NCBI GenBank assembly: GCA_937902925.1
Contig: CALFNN010000055.1
Location: 33,112 to 97,111, forward strand
Length of the DNA: 64,000 nt
Source: an uncultured Opitutaceae bacterium
Lineage (GTDB): Bacteria > Verrucomicrobiota > Verrucomicrobiia > Opitutales > Opitutaceae
Reading direction: 5' to 3'
The notes under the pieces were generated by a model. That model searched no databases and was not told where the DNA came from. It worked only from the letters and a program-made list of their open reading frames with translations. How positions within the stretch are numbered: the first letter of the stretch is position 1; each line of letters begins with the position of its first letter. Positions 7,229 to 16,308 of this stretch are shown piece by piece. The position numbers and the translations under genes were made by a program.

Positions 7229-9472
7229 ATGAACACGCTACGCCGCTTCTTTTTCACCCTGATGGCAGCGGGCCTGACCGCGAGCCCGGCCCTTCGGGCC
7301 CAGACTCCACCAACCAACGCCACCGGCAATCGGGCCGCGACCGACGAAGCCATCCAGTTGTCGGAATTCACCGTCAAGGAAAGCACCGACACTCCCTACA
7401 TCGCCTCCGAGAGCATCACCGGCACGCGGGTGGCGACGAAGATCGCGGACCTGCCGTATGCCGTCAGCGTCATCACGAGCGAGTTCATGAACGACTTCGA
7501 CATCTTCAGCCTGACGGACGACCTCAACGGCGTGGCGGCGTCGTTGAACAACGTGAGCGACGAGGGCACCTACAGCCTCCGCGGCCTGACGACGAACAAC
7601 AATTTTTACCTGCGCAACGGCTTCTACCGTCTCGGCATGGTGGACCGCGTGAACACCGATCGCATCGAGGTCATCAAGGGCCCCAACGCCGCGCTCTACG
7701 GCGCGACCAACCCCGCCGGCATGATCAACATCGTCAGCAAGGCGCCCAAGCCCCAGCCCTATCAAGACCTCACGCTCACGCTCGGCCCCTATGGCCGGCA
7801 CCGGGTCGAATTCAACGTCAACCAGCCGCTGGGCTCGGTGGGCGGCGTCAGCTTTTACAACCTGCTCAGTGTCCAGGGCACCAACGCCAACACCCCGGCG
7901 GCGGCGCCGGCGAGCAGCCAGAACCGGATCGTCGACGACACTCTGGCGGCCAAGTTCAAGGACGGCAGCACGCTCACGGCTGAATACGAGTGGTCGCAGG
8001 TGAACGTGGTGCCCGGCTATTCGGCGTCGATCCCGTTTGAGAGCCTCGCCGACGGCAAGACGCTCACGGCCGTGATGCGACCGGACTTGGTGAACTTCAA
8101 TCAGGATGGACCCAACGCCTACAAGAACCGGTCTTCCTACTCGGCCTACCTCACCTACGAAAAGCGCTACAATTCGATCTGGTCGAGCCGCGTCAACGGC
8201 TACTGGTATCGCCGGCCGGAGATTCAGTTCAACGTCAGCTCCAGCTCGACGTTCAATCCCTTCACCAGCACGTTTCCGGCCCGCTCCGTCCAGATGGACG
8301 AGCTGAACCAGGACGGCGGCGCGTTTCAGATCGACACGCTGGCGCAATATGCGCTCCTCGATGGCCGGGTGAAAAGCCGGACGCTCTTCACCGTCGATTA
8401 TTCCCAGAACTGGCGCATGCGGGAAGTCTGGGGCTACAACACGAAGCTCTATTCGGTGCCCGCCCTGTCGATCGCCAACCCCGACTATACCGTGCCGCCG
8501 TTCAGCGCGTTCAACATCGTCACCCGCTACGACAAGACCCGCGCGGACACGCTGGGCTTTTTCGTCAGCCAGCAAATGCGGGCCCTCAACGACCGCTTGA
8601 TCAGCTTCATCAGCCTGCGCCACGACGACGTCACCTATAATTTCAATTTTGGCGATCAGTTCAACACGGGCGGCTCGAAGCCCGGCAGCCTGAAGACGGC
8701 CGGCCAGGTGCTGCACTACAAGAGCCGGGCATGGTCGCCGGCGGTCGGCGTGAACTACAAGCTGACGAAGAATGTCGCCTACTACACCAGCTACAGCCAG
8801 TCGTTCGCGCCGCAACTGCAGGTGGCCAAGCTCGGCACGCCGCCGTTGAACAACGAACGCGCGAAAGGGTTCGACTACGGCTTCAAGTTCGGGCTGCTCG
8901 ACAGCAAACTCCAGTTCACGGCGGGCGGGTTCTATATCGATCGCACCGGCGTCAAGGCGACCGTCAAGGACCCGGTCACCGGTCTGACCGACACCGTGGC
9001 CGCCGGCTCGCAAAACGCCAAGGGTTGCGAAATCGAGGGCTCGTGGCGCGCCAGCAACAACCTTACCGTGCTGGCCAACTACAGTTACACCAACGCGAAG
9101 ATCACCTACAACGGCACGGCGGTCACCGATGTCGGCCAGGTGCCCGCCGGCGTGCCGACCGACCAGGCCTTCCTGGCCGTGGCCTACCGCTTCACCGGCG
9201 CACTCTCCGGCCTGAGCTGGCACCCCAGCGTGAACTACACCGGCGTGTCCTTGCCGAACTCAACCCAGACCGACGTCACCCGCAACATCGACGCGCCCAG
9301 CAATGTCATCGTCAACATGGGCGTCAGTTACGCCTGGAAACAAGAGGACGGGCATTTGAAGCATACGATCCGGCTGAGCGTGAAAAATCTGCTGAACCGC
9401 GATTATCAGACGCCGGGCGGAAATCTCGGCCTGGGCCGCGGGTTCTACTTTGCTTATTCGCTGAACCATTGA
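7229..9472 (+). CDS. TonB-dependent outer membrane receptor (siderophore-receptor type)
   Basis: 747 residues with a signal peptide ending near LRAQ. A TonB-box-like segment (IQLSEFTVKES) is followed by a plug domain (TKIADLPYAVSVITSEFMND, GPNAALYGATNPAGMINIVS) and a beta-barrel ending in YFAYSLNH, with an aromatic residue close to the C-terminus. The plug resembles TonB siderophore receptors, but in Opitutaceae this group probably also imports sugars. The position between two EF-hand genes and downstream of an isomerase/DUF1080 operon suggests uptake of a polysaccharide fragment or metal complex; this is inference. Confidence 0.9.
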   Translation: MNTLRRFFFTLMAAGLTASPALRAQTPPTNATGNRAATDEAIQLSEFTVKESTDTPYIASESITGTRVATKIADLPYAVSVITSEFMNDFDIFSLTDDLNGVAASLNNVSDEGTYSLRGLTTNNNFYLRNGFYRLGMVDRVNTDRIEVIKGPNAALYGATNPAGMINIVSKAPKPQPYQDLTLTLGPYGRHRVEFNVNQPLGSVGGVSFYNLLSVQGTNANTPAAAPASSQNRIVDDTLAAKFKDGSTLTAEYEWSQVNVVPGYSASIPFESLADGKTLTAVMRPDLVNFNQDGPNAYKNRSSYSAYLTYEKRYNSIWSSRVNGYWYRRPEIQFNVSSSSTFNPFTSTFPARSVQMDELNQDGGAFQIDTLAQYALLDGRVKSRTLFTVDYSQNWRMREVWGYNTKLYSVPALSIANPDYTVPPFSAFNIVTRYDKTRADTLGFFVSQQMRALNDRLISFISLRHDDVTYNFNFGDQFNTGGSKPGSLKTAGQVLHYKSRAWSPAVGVNYKLTKNVAYYTSYSQSFAPQLQVAKLGTPPLNNERAKGFDYGFKFGLLDSKLQFTAGGFYIDRTGVKATVKDPVTGLTDTVAAGSQNAKGCEIEGSWRASNNLTVLANYSYTNAKITYNGTAVTDVGQVPAGVPTDQAFLAVAYRFTGALSGLSWHPSVNYTGVSLPNSTQTDVTRNIDAPSNVIVNMGVSYAWKQEDGHLKHTIRLSVKNLLNRDYQTPGGNLGLGRGFYFAYSLNH

Positions 9473-9562
9473 CCGACCGGCGCTTTCGCCCGAAAAATCC
9501 ACCACGGAACCCCGCTCGCCCAACGCGGCGCCGTCGACCCCGAGTCCCTCCCGCAACTATTC

Positions 9563-9892
9563 ATGAAGAAAACCATCCTGCTCCTCGCCGCTCTCGCGCT
9601 GGTCGCGCCCGCGGTCTCATTCGCCGCCAAGGCCGACGGCTCGAAGGCCAAGGCGATCGCCAAATACGACACCAACAAGAACGGCAAGATCGACGGCGAC
9701 GAGATCGTCGCGCTCCGCAAGGATTTCGACGCCGACCCGAAGGGCGACCTCGCGCGGTTCGACACCAACAAGGACGGCAAGCTCAGCGACGAGGAAATCG
9801 CCGCGATCGTGCCCGGCTCCGGCAAGAAAGGCGACAAGGCCGGAAAGAAATCCGGCGGCAAGAAGAAGACGGAGAAGCCCGCCGAGAATTGA
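9563..9892 (+). CDS. Secreted EF-hand protein, paralogue of the gene at 6816
   Basis: 109 residues: signal peptide (ILLLAALALVAPAVSFAA), two EF-hand loops (DTNKNGKIDGDE and DTNKDGKLSDEE) and a Lys-rich tail. It aligns over its length with the protein at 6816-7148, including the shared segment KYDTNKNG and the inter-hand linker DADPKG. It sits 91 bases after the TonB receptor and upstream of an ECF sigma gene, on the same strand. Calcium binding is expected; the role is unknown. Confidence 0.85.
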   Translation: MKKTILLLAALALVAPAVSFAAKADGSKAKAIAKYDTNKNGKIDGDEIVALRKDFDADPKGDLARFDTNKDGKLSDEEIAAIVPGSGKKGDKAGKKSGGKKKTEKPAEN

Positions 9893-9976
9893 GCGCCCGC
9901 CCGCGCCGGTTGGCCGCCCCCGCCGCCGGCTGCACCGCCCCGAACCGTCCTGCCGCCGCCCTGTTTGCCCAGCCCG

Positions 9977-10546
9977 ATGACACCCAGTGAATTGACCCTC
10001 GCCATGTCCACCCCGGGCCTCGATGAAGCCGACAGCCGCAAGCGGCTCATGGCGCTGATGACGCGCCACCAGCGGCAGGTCTTCGCCTACATCTACACCC
10101 TGGTGCCCGACCGCCACGACGCGGAGGATCTGTTGCAGGAGACGAGCCTCGTCATCTGCGAGAAATTCGACGAATTCCGGCCGGGCACCGACTTCGTGGC
10201 GTGGGCCTGCCAGATCGCGTGGTGGCGCATCCGCTACTCGCGGCAAAAGTTTGCGCGCGCGAAAGTCATCTTCGACCAGGAAGTGCTCGATGCCGTGGCG
10301 CAGACCGCGGGCGAGATGGCGCCGGAGCTCGACGAACGCCACGAGGCGCTCGCCGGCTGCCTCAAGAAACTGCCGCCGCGCGATCGCGAACTCGTCCTGA
10401 CGCGCTACGAGCCCGGCAGCGGCGTGGCCGAGGCCGCGCGTCGCTCGGGCCGCTCGATGGACGCCGCCTACAAGGCGCTCAACCGGCTGCGCAAACTTTT
10501 GCACGACTGCGTCACGAACCAACTGGCGAATGGAGATGCCGCATGA
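9977..10546 (+). CDS. ECF sigma-70 family RNA polymerase sigma factor
   Basis: About 189 residues from the ATG at 9977; a TTG four codons upstream and an ATG at 10004 are alternatives. Region 2 contains RHQRQVFAYIYTLVPDRHDAEDLLQET and WACQIAWWRIRYSRQK; region 4 contains LKKLPPRDRELVLTRYEPG and a helix-turn-helix (SGRSMDAAYKALNRLRKLL). This matches the sigma group typical of Rhodopirellula and Verrucomicrobium, which pairs with FecR-like proteins. Its stop overlaps the start of the FecR/LamG gene (ATGA), so the two are translationally coupled. Confidence 0.88.
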   Translation: MTPSELTLAMSTPGLDEADSRKRLMALMTRHQRQVFAYIYTLVPDRHDAEDLLQETSLVICEKFDEFRPGTDFVAWACQIAWWRIRYSRQKFARAKVIFDQEVLDAVAQTAGEMAPELDERHEALAGCLKKLPPRDRELVLTRYEPGSGVAEAARRSGRSMDAAYKALNRLRKLLHDCVTNQLANGDAA

Positions 10547-12150
10547 AACTCACCGATGCCGAAATCCTCGAACTCAACGAACTGTGCGGCGCCGTCGTCG
10601 ACGGCACCCTCACCGACGCGCAGAAGGAGCGGCTTTCCCGCTGGCTGAAAACCTCGGTCGAGGCACGGCGGTTCTACGTGCGCGCACTGGGCCAGTCCGC
10701 GAGCCTGCACACCTACGCGAGCGAAATCCACGCGGAAGCGCCGGATGGGGTGGCGCCGGTGGCCCGCCCTGTCATTCGCGTGAGCTGGTGGTGGGTGGCG
10801 AGCTCGCTGGCGGCGGCGTGCGTGGTCGTGGCGGTCTGGCTGGCGGCCGGCCGGACTCCGCCGGTGGCGCCGGCGGCGTTGCCGGCCGGCGACTCAGTTG
10901 CACGGATCACGGCGGCGAAGGACTCGCGCTGGGCGGACGGAGCCGTGGCCATTCACCCCGGCGACCACGTGCGCAAGGGTCAGCGGCTCGAACTCGACAC
11001 GGGCCTGGCGGAAATCACTTTTGACTCGGGCGCACGCGTCGTGCTCGTGGGGCCGGCGTCGCTCGACGTGAACTCCGCGTGGGACGGCACGCTGCGCCAC
11101 GGCACGCTCAAGGCGACCGTGCCGCCGCAGGCGATCGGCTTCCGCATTTCCAACCCCGCGGTCGAGGTCGTCGATCTCGGCACCGAATTCACGATGATCG
11201 CCGACGGCCAGGGTGCCGCCGACGTGCTCGTGCTCAAGGGCGAGGTCGAGGCGGCGCCGCGCGCCGTCGTCGACGAGGATTCGATCCTGCTCCGTGCCAA
11301 GGAATCGCGGCGGTTCGCGGCGGACGGCGTGTCGGAGGTGAGCGACAGCGAGCAAAAGTTCGCGCGGTTCACGCAGCCGCTGACGCTCGATCGTTTCGCG
11401 CCGGCGATCCACTACGTGCACTGGTCGTTCGACGAGGCCGGCGGCGGGGTGCTGCGCGCCGGCCCGGCCCAGCGCGGCTACGACGCGCAACTGGCCGTGT
11501 CCGACGCCGCCGAACTCGCGGCCAGCCGGACGGCGGGGCATCGCGGGCGGGCGGTGCATTTCGACGGCCGGGTTTATGCGAAGGCGAAGTTCCCCGGCAT
11601 CTCGGGCAGTGCACCGCGCACGGTCGCCTTTTGGGTGCGGGTGCCGGAGGACGCGCAACTCTCGGACGCGTTCACGATGGTCGCGTGGGGCACCAACGTG
11701 CCCAAGCTCCGCTCGCGCCCCGTGCACATCAACTGGAACCGCAATCCCGCCGAGGGGCCGCTCGGCGCCCTCCGCACCGACTTCGGCGGCGGCAGCGTGA
11801 CGGGCACGACCTCGCTGCGCGACGGGCGCTGGCACCACGCCGCGGTCTCCTTCGCGCCGGGCGACGATCCCGACACGCCGGTGCAGGTGAAGCTTTACGT
11901 GGACGGCAAGCTGGAGAGCAGCACGGTCACGCCCGGCAAAATCCACGCGCCCGCCGGTCGCGACGACCCCGCGCTCACGGACTTCGTCTGGCTGGGCTGC
12001 CGGATCGGCAACGGCGGGCCGCGGCAGGATCGTTTCCGCGGCGACATCGACGACCTCTTCATCGCCGACCGCGGGCTGGAGCCGAACGAAATCGTGGCGT
12101 TGATGAACGACAACCGGCTGCCGGTCTCCGCGCTGGTCTCCAATCCCTGA
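10543..12150 (+). CDS. FecR-domain transmembrane protein with C-terminal LamG domain (probable anti-sigma factor)
   Basis: 535 residues. A short cytoplasmic N-terminus (LTDAQKERLSRWLKTSVEARR) likely contacts the sigma factor. A transmembrane helix covers about 82-103. A periplasmic FecR domain follows (about 115-245: GDHVRKGQRLELDTGLAEIT, PAVEVVDLGTEFTM). Residues from about 300 form a LamG/concanavalin-like domain (HWSFDEAGGG, RTVAFWVRVPEDAQ, LYVDGKLESS, DDLFIADRGLEPNE), usually carbohydrate-binding. The architecture suggests that a ligand sensed by LamG and FecR controls the co-encoded sigma factor. In classical Fec systems the signal comes from a TonB receptor; a receptor is encoded nearby at 7229. 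Confidence 0.85.
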   Translation: MKLTDAEILELNELCGAVVDGTLTDAQKERLSRWLKTSVEARRFYVRALGQSASLHTYASEIHAEAPDGVAPVARPVIRVSWWWVASSLAAACVVVAVWLAAGRTPPVAPAALPAGDSVARITAAKDSRWADGAVAIHPGDHVRKGQRLELDTGLAEITFDSGARVVLVGPASLDVNSAWDGTLRHGTLKATVPPQAIGFRISNPAVEVVDLGTEFTMIADGQGAADVLVLKGEVEAAPRAVVDEDSILLRAKESRRFAADGVSEVSDSEQKFARFTQPLTLDRFAPAIHYVHWSFDEAGGGVLRAGPAQRGYDAQLAVSDAAELAASRTAGHRGRAVHFDGRVYAKAKFPGISGSAPRTVAFWVRVPEDAQLSDAFTMVAWGTNVPKLRSRPVHINWNRNPAEGPLGALRTDFGGGSVTGTTSLRDGRWHHAAVSFAPGDDPDTPVQVKLYVDGKLESSTVTPGKIHAPAGRDDPALTDFVWLGCRIGNGGPRQDRFRGDIDDLFIADRGLEPNEIVALMNDNRLPVSALVSNP

Positions 12151-12172
12151 CCGTCGCGCCACCTAACACGTC

Positions 12173-13216
12173 ATGCTCCGCCTCCGCCGCGCACCCGCCT
12201 GTCTCGCACTCGCCGCGCTGGCCGTCGCGATCCTGCCACCCGCGCGGGCCGCCGCGCCGGCGGGGGCGACGAAAAAAATCCTTTTCTTCACCAAGAGTTC
12301 GAATTTCGAGCACCAAGTCATCAAGGAGCGCAACGGCCATCCCAGCTTTGCGGCGCAGGTGCTGCAGTCGCTCGGTCCGGCGCACGGCATCGAGTTTGTG
12401 TGCTCGAAGGACGGCTCGCTCTTCACGCCGGACTACCTCGCGCAATTCGACGCGTTGCTGTTCTACACGAGCGGCAATCTCCTCGAACGCGGCAAGGACG
12501 GCAATCCACCGATGACGCCCGCGGGAAAACAGGCGCTGCTCGACGCGATCCGCCACGGCAAGGGCTTCATCGGGACGCACGCGGCGGCCGACACGTTTCA
12601 CCCGGGCGAGACTGCGGAGACGAACACGAACCAGGCGCGCACGTGGCGCTACCGGGTGCTGGGCGACAAGGCCGATCCCTACACGCAGATGATCGGGGGC
12701 GAGTTGATCATCCACGGCTGCCAGCAGCTCGCCACCGTCCGCGTGGTCGACCCGCAGTTTCCCGGTTTCGCCCGCTACGCGCCGGGCTTCGAGGCGCAGG
12801 AGGAATGGTATTCGATGACGAACTTTGCGCCCGACCTGCACGTGCTGCTGGTGCTCGACACCGCGACGATGCGAAACCCGTATCCCGACGAGCCCAACTG
12901 GCCGCCGGCCGGCTGGGACACGCCGTATAAGCGGCCGCCTTATCCGGTGGCGTGGGCGCACCGCTACGGCGAGGGCCGGGTGTTCTTCACCGCGATGGGG
13001 CACAGCGAGGAGACCTGGCGCAATCCGCGGTTCCAGGAAATGCTGCTGGGCGGCATCGATTGGGCGCTCGGCCGCTCGGACGCCGCGGTGCTTCCGAATC
13101 TCGCGAGCGTCGCGCCGCGGGCCGCTGACCTTCCGCCCGTCTCCGCCCCCGTCGCCGGGCTGCCACCCGCGCTCAAGGCCAAGGAATCTCAAACTCCCGG
13201 TCATACTTACCCATGA
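12173..13216 (+). CDS. ThuA domain-containing secreted protein
   Basis: 347 residues with a signal peptide (LALAALAVAILPPARAAA). The ThuA-like domain (PF06283, a class I glutamine amidotransferase-like fold) is seen in KKILFFTKSSNFEHQVIKE, FDALLFYTSGNLLE, GKGFIGTHAAADTFH, EEWYSMTNFAPDLHVLLVLD and PVAWAHRYGEGRVFFTAMGH. ThuA is linked to trehalose/sucrose utilisation and related keto-sugar metabolism, but its exact reaction is unclear. It lies 22 bases after the FecR/LamG gene and overlaps the next gene by four bases. Confidence 0.87.
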   Translation: MLRLRRAPACLALAALAVAILPPARAAAPAGATKKILFFTKSSNFEHQVIKERNGHPSFAAQVLQSLGPAHGIEFVCSKDGSLFTPDYLAQFDALLFYTSGNLLERGKDGNPPMTPAGKQALLDAIRHGKGFIGTHAAADTFHPGETAETNTNQARTWRYRVLGDKADPYTQMIGGELIIHGCQQLATVRVVDPQFPGFARYAPGFEAQEEWYSMTNFAPDLHVLLVLDTATMRNPYPDEPNWPPAGWDTPYKRPPYPVAWAHRYGEGRVFFTAMGHSEETWRNPRFQEMLLGGIDWALGRSDAAVLPNLASVAPRAADLPPVSAPVAGLPPALKAKESQTPGHTYP

Positions 13217-14226
13217 AACCAAACCGAATCTTTTTTGCGGTCGTCGCCACGACCGTGCTGGCGTTTGCGCCGGGGCGCGCGGAGGAGGCGGGTTCCGCAC
13301 CTGCGCCGAAGCGGCCGCGCATCATCGGTATTTCACACGCGGCGTTTTATGTCAGCGACATGGCAAAGGCGCGGGCGTTCTACGAGGACTTCCTGGGCTT
13401 CGCCTCGCCGTTTTCCATCCCGCGCAAGAATCCCGCCGAGCATCTCGTCTGGATCAAGATCAACGACCGCCAGACCGTTGAACTTTTTCCCGGCTCCGAG
13501 GTCGCGCCGGACTCCGACCGCCTCTACCACATCGCGCTCGAAGTCGATGACGCAGAGGCGATGCGCGTCTACCTGAAGTCGAGGGGCGTCGCAGTGCCCG
13601 ACAAGACGCCGGTCGGGAAAATCGGCAACGCGAACTACTTCATCAAGGATCCGAACGGCAACATCGTCGAGATTGTCCAGTATCTGCCGGAGGGCTGGAC
13701 GGTGCGGGAGAAGGGAAAATTCCTGCCCGACACGCGGATTTCCGTGCGCATGAGCCACGTCGGCGTGATGATCGGCGAGTTTGATGCCTCGATGAAATTC
13801 TACGGCGACATCCTCGGCTGCAAAGAAATCTGGCGCGGCAGCGCGGGCGGAAAAAAGTTGAGCTGGGTCAACCTGAAGCTGCCCGACAGCGACGACTATC
13901 TCGAATTCATGCTCTACGACAAATACCCGTCGCTCGACCGGCTGCACACGCTCCACCACATCTGTCTCGAGGTGCCGGACGTCGCGAAGGCCGGCGCGAT
14001 TCTCGCGGGCCGTCCGTTGCCGGAGGGCTGCAAGCCGCCGACCGAGATGAAGGTCGGCGTGAACGGCAAGCGGCAGATCAACTACTACGATCCCGACGGC
14101 ACGCGCGTCGAGATCATGGAGCCGGGCACCTTTGACGGGAAACCGCGCCCGCCGTCGGACGCGCCGCCGCCGGTGGCCGAGCCGAAGCCCGCCGCGGTAA
14201 CGACGCCGGCGTCCGCGAAGGCGTGA
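13213..14226 (+). CDS. Secreted VOC (glyoxalase/dioxygenase-fold) protein with two VOC modules
   Basis: 337 residues. A signal peptide (FFAVVATTVLAFAPGRAEE) precedes two VOC modules: about 35-160 (GISHAAFYVSDMAKARAFYE, LYHIALEVDDAEAMR, YFIKDPNGNIVEIVQYL) and about 180-300 (MSHVGVMIGEFDASMKFYGD, HHICLEVPDVAKAG, NYYDPDGTRVEIMEP). Metal-binding His and Glu residues are present in both. The tail is Pro/Ala-rich. The start overlaps the ThuA stop (ATGA), so the two are coupled. The substrate is unknown; the context suggests a sugar or lactone derivative in the periplasm. Confidence 0.85.
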   Translation: MKPNRIFFAVVATTVLAFAPGRAEEAGSAPAPKRPRIIGISHAAFYVSDMAKARAFYEDFLGFASPFSIPRKNPAEHLVWIKINDRQTVELFPGSEVAPDSDRLYHIALEVDDAEAMRVYLKSRGVAVPDKTPVGKIGNANYFIKDPNGNIVEIVQYLPEGWTVREKGKFLPDTRISVRMSHVGVMIGEFDASMKFYGDILGCKEIWRGSAGGKKLSWVNLKLPDSDDYLEFMLYDKYPSLDRLHTLHHICLEVPDVAKAGAILAGRPLPEGCKPPTEMKVGVNGKRQINYYDPDGTRVEIMEPGTFDGKPRPPSDAPPPVAEPKPAAVTTPASAKA

Positions 14227-14358
14227 ACGGAGTCGGGGCGTCGACGACACGCGCCGCGAGCGAGGTCGGCGCCCTTCGGTGACGGTCGACCCGCGAAGCG
14301 ACGCGGCGATTTGAACGGGATTGCAGCACGCAGGTTGTCCCCGTGCTATGTTGGCGGC

Positions 14359-14808
14359 GTGAAGAAACGACCGGCCATACCCCGCCTCGACGGCGGACCG
14401 CAGACCATCCTGCTCGTCGAGGATGTCGAGCGCGCGCTGGCGTTTTACCGCGACAACCTGCTCCTCGCCCAGAAGGACGGCGATGCGGGACGCTACGCCG
14501 AACTGGATCCCGGTGACGGCGGCACGCTCCTGCTGGTGAAACGCGAGGGCTCGATCGCGCCGATGACGGCGGGCCGGGCGGCAAAGGACAAGGCGACGCT
14601 GACGTTTGGCATCCCGACCGAGGGATACGAGACCTGGAAAAAGTGGCTCGCCAACCGCGAGGTGCCGATCGAGCACGAGACCCGCTGGGTGCACGGCGGC
14701 CGCAGCCTCTATGTGCGCGATCCCGACGGCTGGCGGCTGGAATTCAAGACGCCGCCGGTCCTGTCGCCGCCGCCCCCGTCGCCGCCCAAGCCGCGGGACG
14801 ACAGTTGA
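14359..14808 (+). CDS. VOC family protein
   Basis: 149 residues from the GTG at 14359, chosen because homologous sequence (QTILLVEDVERALAFYRDNL) starts soon after it; the frame is open to a TTG at 14311. One VOC module: DVERALAFYRDNLLLAQKDG, LLLVKREGSIAPM, WVHGGRSLYVRDPDGWRLEFKT. The tail is a short Pro-rich stretch. It resembles the stand-alone VOC gene at 16309, which has the same GGRSLYVRDPDG-type ending. No signal peptide is seen. Function unknown beyond the fold, which covers glyoxalases, dioxygenases and antibiotic-binding proteins. Confidence 0.75.
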   Translation: MKKRPAIPRLDGGPQTILLVEDVERALAFYRDNLLLAQKDGDAGRYAELDPGDGGTLLLVKREGSIAPMTAGRAAKDKATLTFGIPTEGYETWKKWLANREVPIEHETRWVHGGRSLYVRDPDGWRLEFKTPPVLSPPPPSPPKPRDDS

Positions 14809-14931
14809 GCGTCCCGCGGGCGGGACAATTTCCGCGGGGGAAATTGCAAGCGTTGCGGAGCGGGGACGGCGTTTTCCGGATAGGATGACCGGGAAGCCGG
14901 GGAACCGGTGACGCCCGAAACGGCCACAACC

Positions 14932-15420
14932 ATGAACGCATTGATCACCGATGAAAACCAACCCTGGCTGCCGGGCGGCACGTCGGGCCGGTTCGCCCCG
15001 GTCTTCGCCATCGAGTCGTTCCGCCCCGGCGATTTCGAGGGCAGGTTTGCGATCGAGGAATGGGCGCCGCGGATCGACCGCAGGGAAAACGAGTGCGAAC
15101 TCTTGCTGCAGGCCGCCGTGCCGGAGATGAAGCGGCTGGAAGTTCGGATCTCGGAGGAGGACGGCGCACTGACAATTTCCGGCGAACGCCGGTTCGAGGC
15201 AAAGGAGCAGGCCGGCGGCAGCCGGCGGGAATACGGCCATTTCTGGCGGAGTTTCGTGATCCCCGAACGCACGAGGGGGGCGACAGTGTCCGCCGCGTTT
15301 GCCGACGGCGTCCTGCAGGTGCGGGTCCCGAAGGGCGCGCCAACCGGATCCGACGACGAACCAGCCGGCGTCGCGGATGCTCCCGGTGCCGGGACGGGCG
15401 CCGGGGACCGCCCGGACTAG
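14932..15420 (+). CDS. Hsp20/alpha-crystallin family small heat shock protein
   Basis: 162 residues from the ATG at 14932; a GTG eight codons upstream is possible. The alpha-crystallin domain covers about 45-145: ENECELLLQAAVPEMKRLEVRI, GALTISGERRFEAKEQAGG, YGHFWRSFVIPE, FADGVLQVRVPKG. The usual I-X-I/V tail motif is not obvious; the C-terminus is a Gly/Ala/Asp-rich extension. It is an ATP-independent holdase chaperone of the cytoplasm. It stands alone, 123 bases after the VOC gene. Confidence 0.8.
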   Translation: MNALITDENQPWLPGGTSGRFAPVFAIESFRPGDFEGRFAIEEWAPRIDRRENECELLLQAAVPEMKRLEVRISEEDGALTISGERRFEAKEQAGGSRREYGHFWRSFVIPERTRGATVSAAFADGVLQVRVPKGAPTGSDDEPAGVADAPGAGTGAGDRPD

Positions 15421-15499
15421 GATTCATTTCGTGCCCGCGGGGCGAGGCGCCTCGGGAGGCCGCATCCGGTGCGCCAAGGCGGCGCGGCGGATTCGATGC

Positions 15500-16255
15500 C
15501 TACCGCAGTTTCGCCAAAGCCTCACGGGCACGCCGCCAGGCTTCCTCGTCGTATTTCTCTCGGCGCGGCAGCGCGAGCGCTTCCTGAAAGGCCCGCCGGG
15601 CGGCGTCGGGCTGGCCGTCGGCCAGGAGCGCGAAACCGAGCTCCACGCGATGAGCGGGCAGCCCGGGCGAAAGCGCGACGGCCCGCCGGAGCTGACGCAC
15701 GGCCTCCGCGGTCGAGGCGTCGGGCAGGCCGCCATAGACGAGGCGCACGAGCCAGCGCGTGGTGGGGCCGAGCGAAGCGACCTCGTAGTTCCAGCGGCCG
15801 AGGACGTGGTGGGCGTAGGCGTAGTCGGGGTCGAGCGCGAGCGCCTCGTCGGCGTAGCGTTTCACGAGGCGGGAGTATTCGATCTTCGGGCGGGTGCCGG
15901 CATAGGCCGCGAGCTTGCCGTAGCAAATCGCGAGCGACAGGACGTTGACGGGATCGCGGGGCGCGAGCGCCGCGGCCTGCCGGGCGCAGTCGAGGGCCGC
16001 GGTGCAGAGGCGCTTCTTTTCCGCGAGGTCCGCGGTATCGAGCGTGAGATCGGAATACTGGCGCGACAGCTTTTGCAGGATGAACGGGTCGTTGGGGTGC
16101 GCCGCGCCGGCCTGGAGAAAAAGTTGCAGCGCAGCCTTCGAGTCGAACCGCGCCTCGGCGGCGAGGGCGGCGGCGACGAGCGGGTCCGGGGCGGCGGCCG
16201 GTTGGCCGGCGAGACCGGCGGCGAGCGCGAGGAAGATCGGAACCAGGCGGCGCAT
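15500..16255 (-). CDS. Secreted TPR protein resembling eukaryotic RMDN (regulator of microtubule dynamics) proteins
   Basis: 251 residues from the ATG at 16255, which begins a clean signal peptide (RRLVPIFLALAAGLAGQP). TPR-like helical repeats fill the rest. The segment YAYAHHVLGRWNYEVASLG, followed by RLVYGGLPDASTAEAVRQ, matches from memory the HHLLGRWCY and LFG.PP..tyeeA region of animal RMDN1-3, as does the ordering of the repeats. The biochemical role is unknown. Export to the periplasm is expected. It is divergent from the VOC gene at 16309, with 53 bases between. Confidence 0.7.
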   Translation of the reverse strand: MRRLVPIFLALAAGLAGQPAAAPDPLVAAALAAEARFDSKAALQLFLQAGAAHPNDPFILQKLSRQYSDLTLDTADLAEKKRLCTAALDCARQAAALAPRDPVNVLSLAICYGKLAAYAGTRPKIEYSRLVKRYADEALALDPDYAYAHHVLGRWNYEVASLGPTTRWLVRLVYGGLPDASTAEAVRQLRRAVALSPGLPAHRVELGFALLADGQPDAARRAFQEALALPRREKYDEEAWRRAREALAKLR

Positions 16256-16308
16256 GGTAAAATTGAAACGAACTGGCGGCGGTGGCGGTTGCATGTTCTT
16301 TTGCGGGG

